A stretch of 64,000 nucleotides of DNA from Tetrahymena elliotti 4EA (GCA_000231825.2 JH720294.1:768564-832563); one strand, 5' to 3'; positions 51,274 to 64,000 are shown, counted from the stretch's first letter. Numbers and translations: made by a program. Notes: generated by a model from the sequence alone, not told the origin.

Positions 51274-53123
51274 CTAATTTATTTTATCATAGAATGAAAG
51301 CAACGTATTTAAAAATATAAAGGGCTTATTTCTTCTTTTTTGAAAATATTTTTAATCTTCCTAATAGCTAAATAGCTAGACAATAAACAATCATTTTTAT
51401 TTATTTTATAAAGGAATATCTATTATATATTCTATTTAATATAAATACTATTTACTAGGGAATTGCTTATATTTATGAAGGCTAATTAATTGTGTTTGCC
51501 TCCTATACTTCGCTAGACTATTTTATATTTAAAATAAATTTATAAATATTTTAAAAACTAAACTATTATTTAACATCTTTATATCAAAAATTTTGTATAG
51601 AGATATTTTAATCTCAAATAATGGTTTTAGAATCATTTTAAAACAAGCATCGATCTCTTAAAAAAGCTTCCTAATCTATTCAATCATTAATTATAAATAT
51701 ATAAATTCGATCCTGGCGTAATTTTTAGATTTTTAGTATTTTTTATCTGCTTTTTTGAAATAATAAAAGCTCAAATAGAGCATGATAAAAAGTTTTATGC
51801 TTAAATTTATTTTCATATTAAAGACAGAGATACTTTTGAATTATCTTTGATTTATGTTTACTCCTATTTATTAATTTTGTCTGCATTTTTATAATCCTAA
51901 AACTGAAAATGCTAAATTCAGCAAAATAAATAAATACCATTTATAAATTATCTAAAACTGAGGTATTTTTCTTATAATAATTAGGCTTTTCCTTTTATTT
52001 ATCTTTGAAAGAAATCTAGCTTTTATGATTTTTTGAGAAGTCTTTGCTTGATTTTTAGCTTTACTAGTAGGGTGCTTAGTATTTAAATTAAATAAGTTTT
52101 TAGGTAAAATTAGTATTTTTAATTACTTATATCAATTAAATTCATTATAAATATATATAGCTAATTATTATTTTTTCATTCAAAATTTCTAAGTAAAATT
52201 TGGTGATTTCTACTTATATCTGTAAATAAATACATTTTTACATGCCATTTTATTATATCATATCTTACTTAATAAAAAATGCATCTACTAAAGATACTAA
52301 TTATACTATCTAGTGAATTCATTAACAAAAAAACAACAAAATATAATAAATTCACTTTTGAAAATAATTTACTTAAAATTTAAAATAACAAAATTAATTT
52401 AATAAACAATTATTTAAACTGTTTATATTTTTATGAGTTGGTAGATTAATTACAATTAATAAATAATAGAAATGGTACTTTATTTCAATAGGTGGTATAA
52501 TATAAGTCAGAACATTAAATTAAATTTCACAAATAATAAAATAGATCTAAAACAAATAGTACTCAATACATTTATTGAAAAATAATTGTTAAAAAACTTA
52601 TTTTGATGTTGAAATAATAAATTTAGGTAATTAATAAATAAAAAATGATAAATAATTTTAGATATGAAAAGAATAAAATATATTCTTAAATAAATAAATA
52701 GAAAATAAAATTATTTTTTTTGCTTTTATTTTGTTGAATTTGTTTTGATGATTAACTGAAAATTAACCTTGAAAAATGTAATTAAATTGTAGGAAAAGAA
52801 TTGATAACAATAAATCTGACAAGACAAGAAGAAAGAAGAGATATTTATGCACACAAAGTAAATAAGAAAATAATTTAATTTGTTTTAATGATTAATTTAA
52901 TAACTTCTTTGGAATAGAATTAAATATTAACAAAATCATTATAATAATTTTAGAATATTTTTTTAAAAATAATAAATCTAAGAAGAAGAAAGAAGAGAAA
53001 TATAAACAAAATAAATGACAAAATAAAGATAAAAATATTTGAAAGTATGATTGAATATAAATTAATAGCGTTTTAGTATAATTATAAATTAAATTTTAAA
53101 GTTAATTAGTGTAGTTTTATAGT
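51274..53123. other. intergenic, AT-rich
   Basis: Between the RS gene (5' side) and the 3' end of the pseudokinase-TPR gene, both minus strand. A start exon for the RS gene should lie here but none was convincing. No other gene seen. Confidence 0.45.
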
Positions 53124-56100
53124 TCATTAGGGAAGTTAGTTTACAAAATTAATGTTATTTAATTACTAAATTTTTGATTAGAATTCTTATTATTTTACTA
53201 CATCTCCTTCTTCTTAAAAGAATTATTACAAAGAAGTGTATGATTCAATTAAATCAGGGTGGTCACCAGAGAATAGATTTTCTCTAATTTTTAAAGCTTT
53301 TAAGAAGAAATCTAGTGCAAACTTTTTGTTTCCTAGCTTATGATAAGTGAGTGCTATGCTGTGAATTTGTTTTGCTATATCAGGATTTTTCTCGTCATTA
53401 TAGAGAGACTTTCTTATGGTCAAAGATTTTAGTTTATAAGTCAATGCTCTTTGATAATCACCCTTTCTACTGAAAGAGATTGCTAAGTTTTAATATGAAT
53501 CAGCTATTTCTGGATGTTGATCTGTTTGGTAAACTTTTATTCTCATTTCAAAAGCCTTTTCATCATATTCTTAGGCTTTTTATTCATCTCCTAGTTTTTC
53601 ATATGTCACTGCTATACTACTGAGAGAGGCAGCAATTTATGGGTGATTATCTTAATATATCTTTTATCTAATTTAGAGAGCTTAAAGCTTATAATCTAAA
53701 GCTTTTTGATTTTCTCCTAATCTTCCATATGAGATGGCTACACTATTTAACGATTCTGCTATGTCAACATGCTCTTCCTTATAGATATTTTATCTCATTT
53801 TCAAAGCTTTAATTTTGAATTCTAATGCTGTTTAATCTTTGCCTAGTCTTTCATAACAAATTCCTAGATTATTTAATGACTGAGCTACATCAGGATGATC
53901 TCCATCATAAAGTCTCTATCTCATATTCAAAGCCTTTTCTTCATACTCTAGTGCTTTCTAGTAATTTCTCTATCTCTCATAGCTCACACCCATATTACTA
54001 TAAGACTAAGCAAGTTCTGGGTGATCCTATGTATATAGAGCTTCTCTCATTTTCATAGCTTATTAGTCATATTCTTAAGCTATCTCATCAAAACCTAATT
54101 TTTCATAAGCAGCTGCTACATTATTCAAAGACTCAGCTATGTCTGAATGGTTTTTTGTATAGAGTATTTCTCTGATATAAAGTGATTTTAATTCATAGTC
54201 TAATGCTTTAGAGTAATCTCCTTACCTGGAATAGAAAGCAGCTATGCTGTTATAAGATTCTGCAAGATCTGGATGCTTTCCTTTATAAAGAGCTTCTCTG
54301 ATTTTCAAAGCTTTATAGAAATAATCCTAAGCTTCTTTATAATTTCCTAATCTTTCATATGTAATAGCAATACTATTAAAAGACACAGCTAGCTCATTAT
54401 GATTACCTTAGAATAAAGTTTCTCTTATTTTTAAGGCTTTTAATTTATATTCAAGAGATGTTTTATCATCTCCAAGCCTTTCATATGAAACAGCCATTCT
54501 ACTATAGGTCTAAGCAAGCTTTGTAGGGTCATCATTCTTAAGTGCTTCTCTCATTTAAATTGCCTTAAAGTCATATTACTAAGCAGTTTTGTTGTCTCCT
54601 AAGACTTCGTATGTTTGTGCTAACGAATTAAATATCTCTACTAAGTCTGGATGGTTACCAGTATTGATCTTTTCTCTCATAGACAGAGCTTTTAATTTGT
54701 ATTCTAAAGCTTTCTTATGTTAGACAAGTTTTTCATAAGTTGATGCTACATTTAGATAAGATCTTATTATCTCAGGATGTTATTCACAGTACAAACTTTC
54801 TCTGTATTCCAAAGCTTTTAAGTCTTATTCAAGAGCCATTTTATACTCTTCTTAAGTTACATAAGAAATAGCAAAACTATTTACTGAATCAGAGATATCA
54901 TAATGAAGCTAGTCTTTGTGTATCAGCTTCCTCTAGCTTAAGCAATTATTTAATAATTTTAAAGATTCTTTGAATTTGTGTTCACTACTTAAGACTAATG
55001 CATACATATTTTAAATGTAAATCAAGTCTTGATTGTTGAAATTTTTTATTTATTAAGCTATTTTCAAACATTAATTTAAATTATTTCCAGGACATTTATT
55101 GAGTTGACTGATTAAAAAATATAAATAAGAGAGATATTTGTTAGTGTTCATGTTGTTTTGAGTTTTATAACCCGAAATAAGTTTGATAATTCTAAGATAT
55201 TCTTACTCTCTATTTATTTGTTCTTTTGTAAATTCACTCAGCAAAACTACCCTCAATTTAAGGGCACTGAATCTATTTTTAGGTTCTTTGCAAATCATAT
55301 AATACTTCACAAACATCATGAGAGAAAGTTTAACAGGATCATCTATCTTTTACTCCAAGAATTAACCTTCTTTTATTGATTCTTAAAATGAATCATCTTG
55401 AGAGAAAGTAATTAACGCCATAAAAGTTAATCCCATGCTATAAATATCTGATTTATCTTACATTTTTAGAAGAGAATTTTAATTTTAAAGACTTTCTATT
55501 TGTTCTGGTGAATAAAACTTCATTTCTTCTTGTTGATTTGCTTTATTTGATGGATTCAGAGAAAATCTGCCAAAATTGAAAAGCTTGTATGAATTGTTGG
55601 ATATTTTGAAGATGTTTCTAGGATTCAATTAAAGATGGGTTATGTCGTTTGAATGTATTTCAACCAGTGAATTAATCAGTTAAAAGAAAATATTAGTTAA
55701 TTGTTTTTCAGTATAATTTTTTTATAAAATTTAAATTTCTTATTATAAATCGCATTCGAATGTTTCAGTTATTTAAACCAAACCCAGAACAGGTTCTATT
55801 AAAAATTATTCATAGACCTTTAAAATGTAAGAATTATGACATATCTAGTCAAGCTTCAGTTACTCTTTTGTTACTTATTAAAGTATTTATATTTGTTCTT
55901 ACTTGCATTTTTCAAAATTTGCTTTTTAAGCACTAAACTGGGGAAGTTAAACAAAGATAGCAAATTCATCTTTGCTTTTAATGTTATATCCTGCCATCAC
56001 AAATTCAGTAACTCCTTGTTGTCTTAGAATGCTTTTGACACGATAGGACTTATAGTATAACTCAATAAGTACTATCATCAATTTACAATTGGTGGATTTG

Positions 56101-56907
56101 TCATTATTCTACTTGACATTTAAGAAATCATTATAAATTAAATTTAATTCACTTAGAGTTAGTTCACTTTGCTATAGATAATCTGATAAATTAATTTCAA
56201 TGATAAATTCATAAATCCTCTTACTTTAAGACCTCAATCCAATTTTTTCTATTTCACTGTTCTAAGTCTTTTTATTATTTGAAAATTTAATTACTGATTG
56301 TAATTTCAAAATTAAACAATTTTTTTACTTTGAAGTACATGTTTTAAATACTCTCTTCGCTTTCTAACTCTTTCTTTTCTTCTTCGCTGTCATTAAATTT
56401 TGTTTTTTTGTTTTTAGTATTGCTGATTTCTTGTAGCTAGATAGACTTATTCAATGAATTACTAATCCAGTTCTTAAGAAAAAAAATAAATTAAATTAAA
56501 ACAAATAAATTTTAGCTCAAATGAATGTACATACCTCTGCTTTTTAAGTGAATTCATCACAATTTACATTTATTTCTTCTCTTATGATTTTTTGAGGAGG
56601 TTCATCTTCAGATTATCCTGATATATAGAAAAACTACTTCTCTTATTTCTTAAGCTTACAGTTTTCATGGCTGTCTTCTTCAGTAGTTAGCAAGTTCATA
56701 AAATTACTGTCTTTTATTATATTATTAGCTTAAGAAAATGGAGGACATATTAATGGGTTTGGTGGAATTTTATAGTCTGTATTTTCATTTATCAGCTTTG
56801 AAACATTTTTTTAAGCTTCGGGTTCATCAAAATTTTGCTACTTTTTAAGGCTAACTTCCTATTTATTAAGTAAACTAAGTTCTTACTGTATTCCTTGAGC
56901 CAACATT
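53124..56907 (-). CDS. pseudokinase with 13 C-terminal TPR repeats
   Basis: Exon 1 ends at 56535, exon 2 is 56472-56329 and exon 3 is 56267-53124 (TGA). Introns are 62 and 61 nt. The product is about 1,220 residues. The protein-kinase fold lies at about 240-520, with FYSPEQIESL in place of APE and DIYSMGLTF as the helix F motif. Key residues are gone: the HRD loop reads THLQLNPRNI, DFG reads NFG, and VAIK is FAIFVQ, so it is likely inactive. Residues 640-1,185 form 13 TPRs of 42 residues of the kinesin-light-chain type (YERLG-x-x-x-x-ALEY-x-x-KALKIRE, HP-x-x-A-x-S-x-N). It probably scaffolds partners through the TPRs. The only ATG found (56907) is one base out of frame with the coding sequence after about 56880, so the start is uncertain. 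Confidence 0.82.
53230..54920 (-). repeat. 126-bp tandem repeat coding TPR units
   Basis: Thirteen units of 42 codons in the C-terminal part of the pseudokinase gene. Each unit holds a YE-x-LG helix, a KAL-x-IRE helix and an HP-x-x-A-x-S turn. Units are diverged enough to be old. Confidence 0.85.
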
Positions 56908-59181
56908 TTTACTCAAGAGTTCTTGTTAGTTTATCAATTAAAAATAATCAAATGCTATTCTAGTAAATGTTTTCGAGTTGTTTAGAAAGATAGTATTGAG
57001 ATAATTTCCAACTTATCTTTGACTTATATGATGTGTCTTCTTGTAAAGTTATTTCCTTTCTTTATTTTTTTAGGCTAAATACTTCTACTAAATGAAATAG
57101 TAAGAAGAAAATTTTTTTAATCAATTTCTTTTTTTTTGTTTTGAATTAAATCAATTAATTACAATTTTTTAGAAAACTAAATCAGGATATATACCCATCT
57201 CTCTTCTAGCCCATAATAATATAAGCTATTCTAATTAATTTACAATTTTCAAATGAAATTTTGAAAGGGAAAGAGGGTTTGTGAATAATAATCAAATAAT
57301 TTCGTCACTTTTACCTTTGTTTTAAATAATAATATGTATTAATGCTTGAAAACTGCAAATTGTTTTTTTCTATTTTATTTGATGGATTTTTATAAATAAA
57401 AAATCAATTTTAAGTGAAGGAGATGATGAAATTTTCTTCAGTCAAATATTTGGTAATTTCATAAGATTCTGTTTTCGTTTAGAAGAAATTTCGCGAATTC
57501 TTTCTTAAGCATTTAAAATAGTATATTATGAGAGATAGACTATTATCTAAATTAAAAAATCCATACCTAACAAACAGTAAGTCTTTTTGGCTTTTAAAAA
57601 TAAAATAGAAAATAGTACCGTCTTGAATTAATTCTAAATTTTTAAAACAATACTCACCAAAATCAAATAATATTTTGCTTAGTTAAAAAAATTTTTAATT
57701 TGATATTTAGATGGGTACTTACTTACTTACTTAATCATTTAAGTTAACAGATAATTTTTAAATGCTACCTGTTCATAGATAACTGTTTTTTGTTCTGATT
57801 TTCAAAGTCACTGTTTCAAAATATTTTACTTAGGCTATTGAGATTTCTAATATAATTTCCTCAGAAATTTATTATATTTCTTCTCTGTAAAATAATGAAG
57901 TCAATTTCAATTAACATTATCATGAAAATATGATTAAATCAATCAAAAATATAATTCACTGATTCAATAAATTTCAATTAATGATAAATTATTGAGTTGG
58001 TAATATATTATCTAAGGATAAATGAACAATCTAAAAAAGACAATTAGATTTTTGTTTTTGAATTTCAAATAAACCTGAAAAGATGTTTTAGTTTTCTTCT
58101 CTTAGACTTTTTTAATTTAAAAAATTAGAATAAGACAAATGTTAAAATCAAACAAGGTAAATATTCAAATATATCAAGTATTTTTGTAGTAAATTTTTAA
58201 GATTGTATTTAACTAGTCAGATAGGAGGTAAAGAAAGCTTAAATTTTAATTTTTTTAAGTTTGCTTAATTTTTGCATAATGGCTATTTAGCTAAGTGGTA
58301 AAATGTTAGTTAAGTTTTGATTGATTGATGGAAAAGTATTTTTTAATAAAAAAAACTTGATCAATTTAATTAGATGAATACTAATTATGAATTCAAGAAA
58401 AATTTAATGATTAACAATTATTAAAAAGAAAATTCATTGATACTTTCATTAAACAATTTCTTCAATTTTTAATTTTTCTATTCTATCTTATCTAAAAGCT
58501 TTTAATTAAGTGCAATATAATATTACAAGTACTCATCTTTTTATCTAAATATCAATTTAAATTTAAATGGCATCTATAAAATATTTTTATTTTATTATCT
58601 TAGTAATTGTATCTAACTATTCTTTATTTTTACAAAAGAAAAAAACTTTATTTAAAGAATGAATGTAGTATAGAAATTATTAAAAGCAACAAATTTTGAG
58701 TGAAGAAAGCAGATAGAGCACAGTAATTTTTTATTGGAATAAAAAACATAAGATTGCAAAATAGAAAATGCCAATAAAAAAATTATTAAAAATAAAGAAA
58801 GTATTTTATTTGAAAGAAAGAAAATCAGAAGAAAAAAAAAACTAATAAAAAATATTAAAATAAATTTAATTTAAATTATGAGCTAAGATGGTAGTATGTT
58901 ACAAGATACTTAATAGCAATAGCAATTATATGCATTATAGCAGTATAAAATAAATTATCTTTAATTAACAATTCAGCACTTTAAGAGTATTTTAGAATAA
59001 AGGGAACTGGTTAAAAAATAAGAGATATGATATCTAATTTTGATTGATCATCTCAAATAATACTTTGAAACAAATTTCATTTTAATAAGAAATTAAAAAA
59101 AAAGAATTTTGAATGAGAGACGATACAAGAGAGAAATAATATAAAGAAGCAGTGTTACATTTAAAATTAATTAAATTTAAT
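56908..59181. other. intergenic, AT-rich
   Basis: 5' side of the pseudokinase gene (-) and 3' side of the RING-H2 gene (-). A 50-codon Gln-rich open frame at 58878-59030 (+) could be chance. A tRNA-like A-box at 58280 lacks the rest of a tRNA. Nothing else was supported. Confidence 0.45.
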
Positions 59182-61387
59182 TCAAAAAAAAGAAGATGCA
59201 GGTAAATCCTATAGGAATTGGTAGTTTGCACATATTGGACATTAATTATATTTGAAGTTTTGAGAATAGTTTGGGGAAAGTAGAATACAGTGCTTATGAA
59301 AGGAGTGCTTGCATAGGATAAAGAAGATCTTACCTTCTAATTTGTTTTTTTATTATTGCTAATGCTTTGAATTTTCTTCTGTTGATTCACAAATAGGTTA
59401 TTTGCATATTTAACATGCCTCTTGTTATTTATTAACTTACTTTCCATTGTATAAATATTTACTATATTACAATTAACTATGATGGATACCTTCTTTTAAG
59501 ATATCGACAATTACTTATTTGCTATTTTTTATTTGTTAAAACTTATGCAAAGTATCTTGAATTTTTTAATATTTATTGCTACCACTTATTTATTCATCCT
59601 CTCTTTGATTTGTTTAATTAGCCCAGTTCTTATTTTGATTATCACATTCTTTTACAAATTAAATAAGTTACTAAGTATTGATATCCAACACAACTTCATC
59701 AGAATCATAGCTATTATTTAAATCTTCGATTTAATTTCTTTAATTTTCAATTTAATTTTTTTCACCTTACAAAATTTAAACATTTGTTTGTATTTAATTA
59801 TATTTCTCTCTTTAATTCAATTACTCTAATTCCTATTAATCCTCATACGATATTTTGGCTTCTAAATTAGTATCTGATTCAAATATATTTTCAGTTTACT
59901 TATCTTATTATTTGTAGACACATTTAGCTTTTTTTCTCTATAATTTTGTATTTAAAAGTGTTGAATATTATTCATAAAGCTTGATGTAATCAACCTTTTT
60001 GTTTACTTAGATCAACATATAATTATAGTAATTTAATTTAGCAATTAAAAATAATTCATTCTTCTTGTTCACAAGGAAAAACATTCTTTAATAACTTTCT
60101 ATTTCAAAAACACTCTTAATATCTTCACAAAAATCAAGCTAACTAAAATCTATTATCTTGTTTAATTCACAAGTTTAAAAATCAAAAGAAACGTAGTTAA
60201 GTGTTTGGTTCGCTCTTAATAAAAAATTCTTAGAAATTGAATTATTAATTGCATCTTTAAAATCTAAGATCTGAGAATTTTCAAATTGATATTCTATTCC
60301 CTCAAAATTAATTTTGTTTTTCCCTAAAAAAGCTAATTTATTTTCATCTTAAATTTTAAAGCTGATCAATTATTAAAAACTATCTACAGACTCAAAATAC
60401 TCTGTATTTTCTTGGGAAATAACAACATACTAATCATTAAAAAGTAGATATAAATTTCCTTTCAATAAAGCTAAATCAAGAATTTCTTTTTCACTTTTTT
60501 CTAAATCAATTATTATTCTTTCTTCATACTCACAATATCCTAATTTAAATAAATAAATATATTTATTCATTCAACTAATAATTAAAAACATCCATATAAA
60601 ATTAAATTATCTTTAATAATGTAATAAATACATTTATAACAAGAATATAACATTTATCTTATTTAATCTATTTTATTAAATATAATTTAGATTAAAAAGC
60701 TCTTGCTTTCAGATGTTTGATAATTTTATTTGTTAAGAATATATATTTCTAAGAAATAATACCTTTATTGATCTAGATAACTTGATTTTATTTTGTCAAA
60801 ACGAATATTTGTAGCACATAAAACTCTTTATCATAGAATCGGTTGAAGAGTATTTTTTTAATTTGAATGTTATCTCGAGAGTCGATTTCATAAGTATCTA
60901 TAAGTTCTAACTCTATGCTGTCATTTTCTTTCCTTAACTAAATAAAGTATATTAAGCCTTATATGTTTATTTATTAGTTGATTTAATTTTAAATGTAATT
61001 TTTAAATAAATTCTACTTTAATAGTTTAAAATGATAAAATTATCTTCTCTAATTATTTCAACATTTTCACATTATTATCTTTTAACTAAATCGAATCTCT
61101 CAAATTTCATGTTTGATGCATTTAAAATCCACAAAATACCTCCTCTGTCTTAAATGAGCTATTTTTAAAAAGGCATAACTCATTTATATATAACACATTC
61201 ATATTTGAAATAATCTTACAAATAGTAATTGATCAATTTAATGAATGAAATTCATCTAGTTAAATTAAGGATATGCTTCATATAAATTAATGCAATTAAT
61301 TGTATTTTAATCCAAAGAATCTTAATATAAATCAATAATATTTTATATTTTGTATTCTAATTCTTTTTCTAAGGCTTATACTTCCAT
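59182..61387 (-). CDS. RING-H2 finger protein with propeller-like N-terminal part
   Basis: Minus-strand exons 61387-61220, 61158-61017, 60957-60763 and 60539-59182 (TGA) join to 620 residues, with introns of 61, 59 and 223 nt. The C-terminus is a RING-H2: CQICKQPI, a 28-residue insert, LCKHSFHKHC, then QCPICANY. The order C-x2-C, C-x-H-x2-H-x2-C, C-x2-C has all eight zinc ligands, so E3 ubiquitin ligase activity is likely. Residues 50-300 are beta-rich, propeller-like segments; 330-480 are Gln/Asn-rich and coiled. A propeller plus C-terminal RING-H2 recalls VPS8/VPS11/VPS41 of the HOPS/CORVET tethers, but I see no alignment beyond the RING. The start chosen is the first ATG; the frame stays open to 61594. 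Confidence 0.75.
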
Positions 61388-61876
61388 ACCTATCAATTAT
61401 TCTAAATAAATCAAAAACACTTCTTTTTAATCACAATCTATCAGAAATCCAATATCTTTGTTAAAAAAATAATATTAAAGGTGTTCTTATATTGATAAAT
61501 ATAAATTTTTGAATAAGATTTTCAATATTAAATCTAACACGTAGAAAATTTATTTGTTGATTTTTAAATGATATTCTACTTAAAAATGTCTTTTTCAAAA
61601 AATATTCTACAACATAAAAAATGAAATCAGCAAATAAAATTGTTAATATGAGCTTAATTCTAAAGGAAAAGAGAACTTATATGAATATTTTATATTATAA
61701 ATTTTTTGATGGTTTTTTCTGCTTGCTTTAAAGCTCTTTAAAGCTGGTATTAAGCGTGAATCTTTTGATTTTAAATTTATAAATTAATAGTATCTTTTTC
61801 AAAACAAGCAAATAATAAAAGGTTAATAAATTTATAAATAGAAGATATAAAGTTTAAATTTAAAAGCAAGCTAATC
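61388..61876. promoter_or_regulatory. divergent promoter region
   Basis: About 490 bp between the RING-H2 gene (-) and the lipase maturation factor gene (+), transcribed in opposite directions. Both promoters must fall here. The distal half (61388-61594) could instead be coding for the RING gene. No motif recognised. Confidence 0.4.
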
Positions 61877-64000
61877 ATGGGAAAGCAAGGAGAGAATATC
61901 CTTCTATACTAATTCATATTCCTAAAAGGAATGGCAAGTATGAATATTTTATTAAATATAAAAAATAAATTTAAAAACTAGAGATAGTTATTTTTATTTT
62001 TAATTTGGTAATTGTTAATACTTAAATACAAAAGTTATTTATTTGGTTGCGTTTCTATCCATATTTTATGAAATCAATGCATTGATAGGTTAAGATGGTC
62101 TACTACCTGTTCATGTAAATAAATACATTTAATTTTTATTGTAAATTCAAATATTTTTTGTATTAATTAGACATATTTAAGAAGATTAAGAGAAGGTGGA
62201 TTAAATAAAGATATGACAGCTGTGCCTACAATCGTTTGGTGGGCACCTGAAATTATGGAGTATGTTAAACAATTTGCCCCTTTTTTATCAAATTTTGATA
62301 GCTATGAAACTCTTCTTCACTTGGTAATCGAATTGGATTCATATTAATTATTTTTCAAATCAAATATGAATTAATGATATAGAAATATCTAAAAAATCAC
62401 TCAGAAAATCAAAATGAAAAAGTATTAAATAGAAATTTAGAATAGTTGAAAAATTAAATTTTAAAAATAAACAAAAGCTAAATAAAAGAAAAATGAGATT
62501 TTCAATAAATAAGCCTAATCTTTAATAAAAATTCTAAAATGAATGCAGTCGATTCAATAAAATTTGAAATTGAATGAGTAAAGAATAAATTATAAATTAA
62601 GAATAAGAATGTTTTAAAAATAATTATTCCATCAACCCAAAAGATAAATCGCATATACTTTTTAATATTGAGATTTGGAAGTTTTTCCCATTTCTATACT
62701 TTTATACAATAAATGACTAAAAAATAACCTCTTATGAATACTAAATATCATATTATTTCAAAGGCAAATATAAATTAATTTTATAAATAAATAGATTTGT
62801 TTAGTTGGAGTGTTATTGAGTCTTTTAGTTTTGCTATCTAATAAATTTATGAGTTTCTTAACTTATTTGAGTTTATGGTTTTTGTATTTGTCTATTTTCA
62901 CTGTTGGCTAGCTATTTTTCTAGTTTTAATGGGATATTATGCTTCTTGAAGCTGGTTTTCTAACAGTTTTTATTACACCAACAATCAGAAAAGGGGAATT
63001 AATTGTAGATGAGATATCATCAGTTACTAGAGATTTGTTGAAATGGCTTTGTTTTAGATTAAACTATGCTAGTGGAGTTGTAAAATTAACAAGGTATAAG
63101 ATTTTCTTTTAACTTATTAAATGAAAATAGTATTATTAAATTTTAATTATCTAAACACTAAAAATTAACTTCTATTTCATTTTTTATTTATTATTATAAG
63201 CTAGTGCAAAACTTGGTGGAGTTTAACTGCTCTTCACTACCATTTTGAAAGCTAGCCTCTTCCTAACCCTATTGCATACTATTTTCATCAGTTACCTTCA
63301 TGGCTTAAAAAATTATTTGTTGCTTAGAACTTTATTACATTGGTAAGTTTTGTTTATTAATTACAATTAAAAAAAAATTTTTTTTTATTCAAAGATTGGT
63401 GGGTCTTTGTTGATTTATTCACCATTCAGAAGATTCAGATAATTTGGTGGTTTAATGCTTCTCAGTGAATAGTTTATGATTATCTTAACAGGAAATTACA
63501 ACTTCTTTAATTTCATGACTGTTTTAGTGTAAATTTTATTATTCTTTTAGTAGCATTAAGAAAGTTATTTATTTATTTCTAAAAAGCACTTTATCAATTT
63601 TTGATGATAAATTTTTAAAATACTGGACACCTAAATTTATCTTAAATCTACTTGGAGATTACAATCCTTGCATAAAAAAACCAAAAAAGAAAGTTACTAA
63701 TAAGTAAGTTGAAGATCCCTACTCCTTCATAATAAAAAAAATGAAATTGCTAATCTAATTTCTCATCTTTGTAAGATATGACTAAAAATAGTATTTCTTT
63801 TATTAAAATGAATTTTAATTATAGATTGGCATGGTCATTTATGCATATTTCAGGTACTTCCCTCTAGAAGCTATATTTGAAAGCGGGAAAGTAAATTTCA
63901 CTCTAGCAGATATTAATGTTTATTTAGTCAATGGAAAACTTCCTATTGCATTTTTAGTGATTTCTATGCTGTTTTGTGTGCATAATCTCTTCTCTTATTC
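61877..64000 (+). CDS. lipase maturation factor family protein (LMF1/LMF2-like), partial
   Basis: Exons 61877-61937, 62035-62114, 62171-62323, 62795-63093, 63201-63342, 63395-63528, 63587-63770 and 63825 to the window end keep one frame. Recognisable LMF motifs run in order: IYLVAFLSIF and GQDGLLPV, FFQFQWDIMLLEAGFL, LCFRLNYASGVVKL, CKTWWSLTALHYHFE, PNPIAYYFHQLPSWL, SPFRRFRQF and ILTGNYNFFN, then FDD. This is an ER polytopic membrane protein needed for folding of dimeric lipases in animals; the ciliate role is unknown. Visible membrane helices fit the family. The exon 6 to 7 join was fixed by aligning TVLVTLSIFDD with the human T-L-V-L-T-x-x-L-L-D-D spacing, which makes that intron 58 nt. The C-terminal half lies outside the window. 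Confidence 0.9.

Noticed and set aside
58278..58360. tRNA-like start (GGCTATTTAGCTAAGTGGTA)
   Set aside because: It resembles the 5' half and A-box of a tRNA, but there is no anticodon stem, no T-arm (GGTTCRA) and no matching 3' acceptor.
58878..59030. 50-codon Gln-rich + strand frame (MSQDGSMLQ)
   Set aside because: Short, within chance for this code, and no intron connects it to other exons.
59479..59877. A 132-codon very hydrophobic frame on the + strand that looks like a multi-pass membrane protein
   Set aside because: It lies wholly antisense to the last exon of the RING-H2 gene, whose minus-strand frame is open for 453 codons and ends in a complete zinc finger. The hydrophobicity comes from Asn/Gln/Lys-rich codons read backwards.
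63529..63550. A 22-nt intron in the lipase maturation factor gene
   Set aside because: It has GT-AG ends, but extending to 63586 gives a 58-nt intron and restores exact LMF spacing to the FDD motif.

Overview
The window is about 64 kb of very AT-rich DNA from a ciliate, most likely an oligohymenophorean close to Tetrahymena. Long reading frames run through dozens of in-frame TAA and TAG codons and stop only at TGA (UAA/UAG = Gln). Introns are short, AT-rich and GT-AG, mostly 46-230 nt. Proteins are rich in Asn and Gln. Genes read contiguously once introns are removed, as expected of macronuclear DNA. All coordinates and splice junctions were read by eye from frame continuity and family conservation. 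No alignment program was run.

Layout, left to right. 0.6-4.3 kb (+): two tandem paralogous beta-propeller-like genes, with a duplicated 3' end behind the first. 5.2-5.6 kb (-): a small secreted or anchored Pro/Glu-rich protein. 6.7-9.0 kb (+): a NUFIP1-like snoRNP assembly factor. 9.5-15.3 kb (-): a large EF-hand protein, best read as one gene with a 223-nt intron joining two long open frames. 16.5-18.6 kb (+): DNAAF11/LRRC6, the cytosolic dynein-arm assembly factor, five exons. 19.9-24.7 kb (+): a MAPKKK-type kinase with a roughly 940-residue Asn-rich N-terminus. 25.6 kb (+): a tail-anchored cytochrome b5. 26.7-29.3 kb (-): two tandem carbonyl-reductase-like SDR genes. 31.5-38.7 kb (+): a large ciliate membrane protein of the PAS/Cys-motif family, interrupted by a TGA between its N-terminal membrane module and the rest. 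40.5-43.6 kb (+): a Kelch protein. 43.9-48.7 kb (+): a tandem array of leucine-rich-repeat exons with their introns, partly decayed, with the block duplicated once. 49.5-51.3 kb (-): an RS-rich, SR-like protein with at least eight introns. 53.1-56.9 kb (-): a pseudokinase fused to 13 TPR repeats. 59.2-61.4 kb (-): a RING-H2 protein. 61.9 kb to the end (+): a lipase maturation factor, divergent from the RING gene and running off the window.

The genes form no operon; they are independent eukaryotic units in mixed orientation. Recurrent themes are cilia (DNAAF11), signalling (MAPKKK, pseudokinase-TPR, PAS protein) and RNA or RNP work (NUFIP1-like, RS protein). Local tandem duplication produced the propeller pair, the SDR pair, the LRR block and two echoes of gene 3' ends. 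The most unusual region is the LRR exon-intron array, where phase-symmetric exons are being multiplied, truncated and lost.
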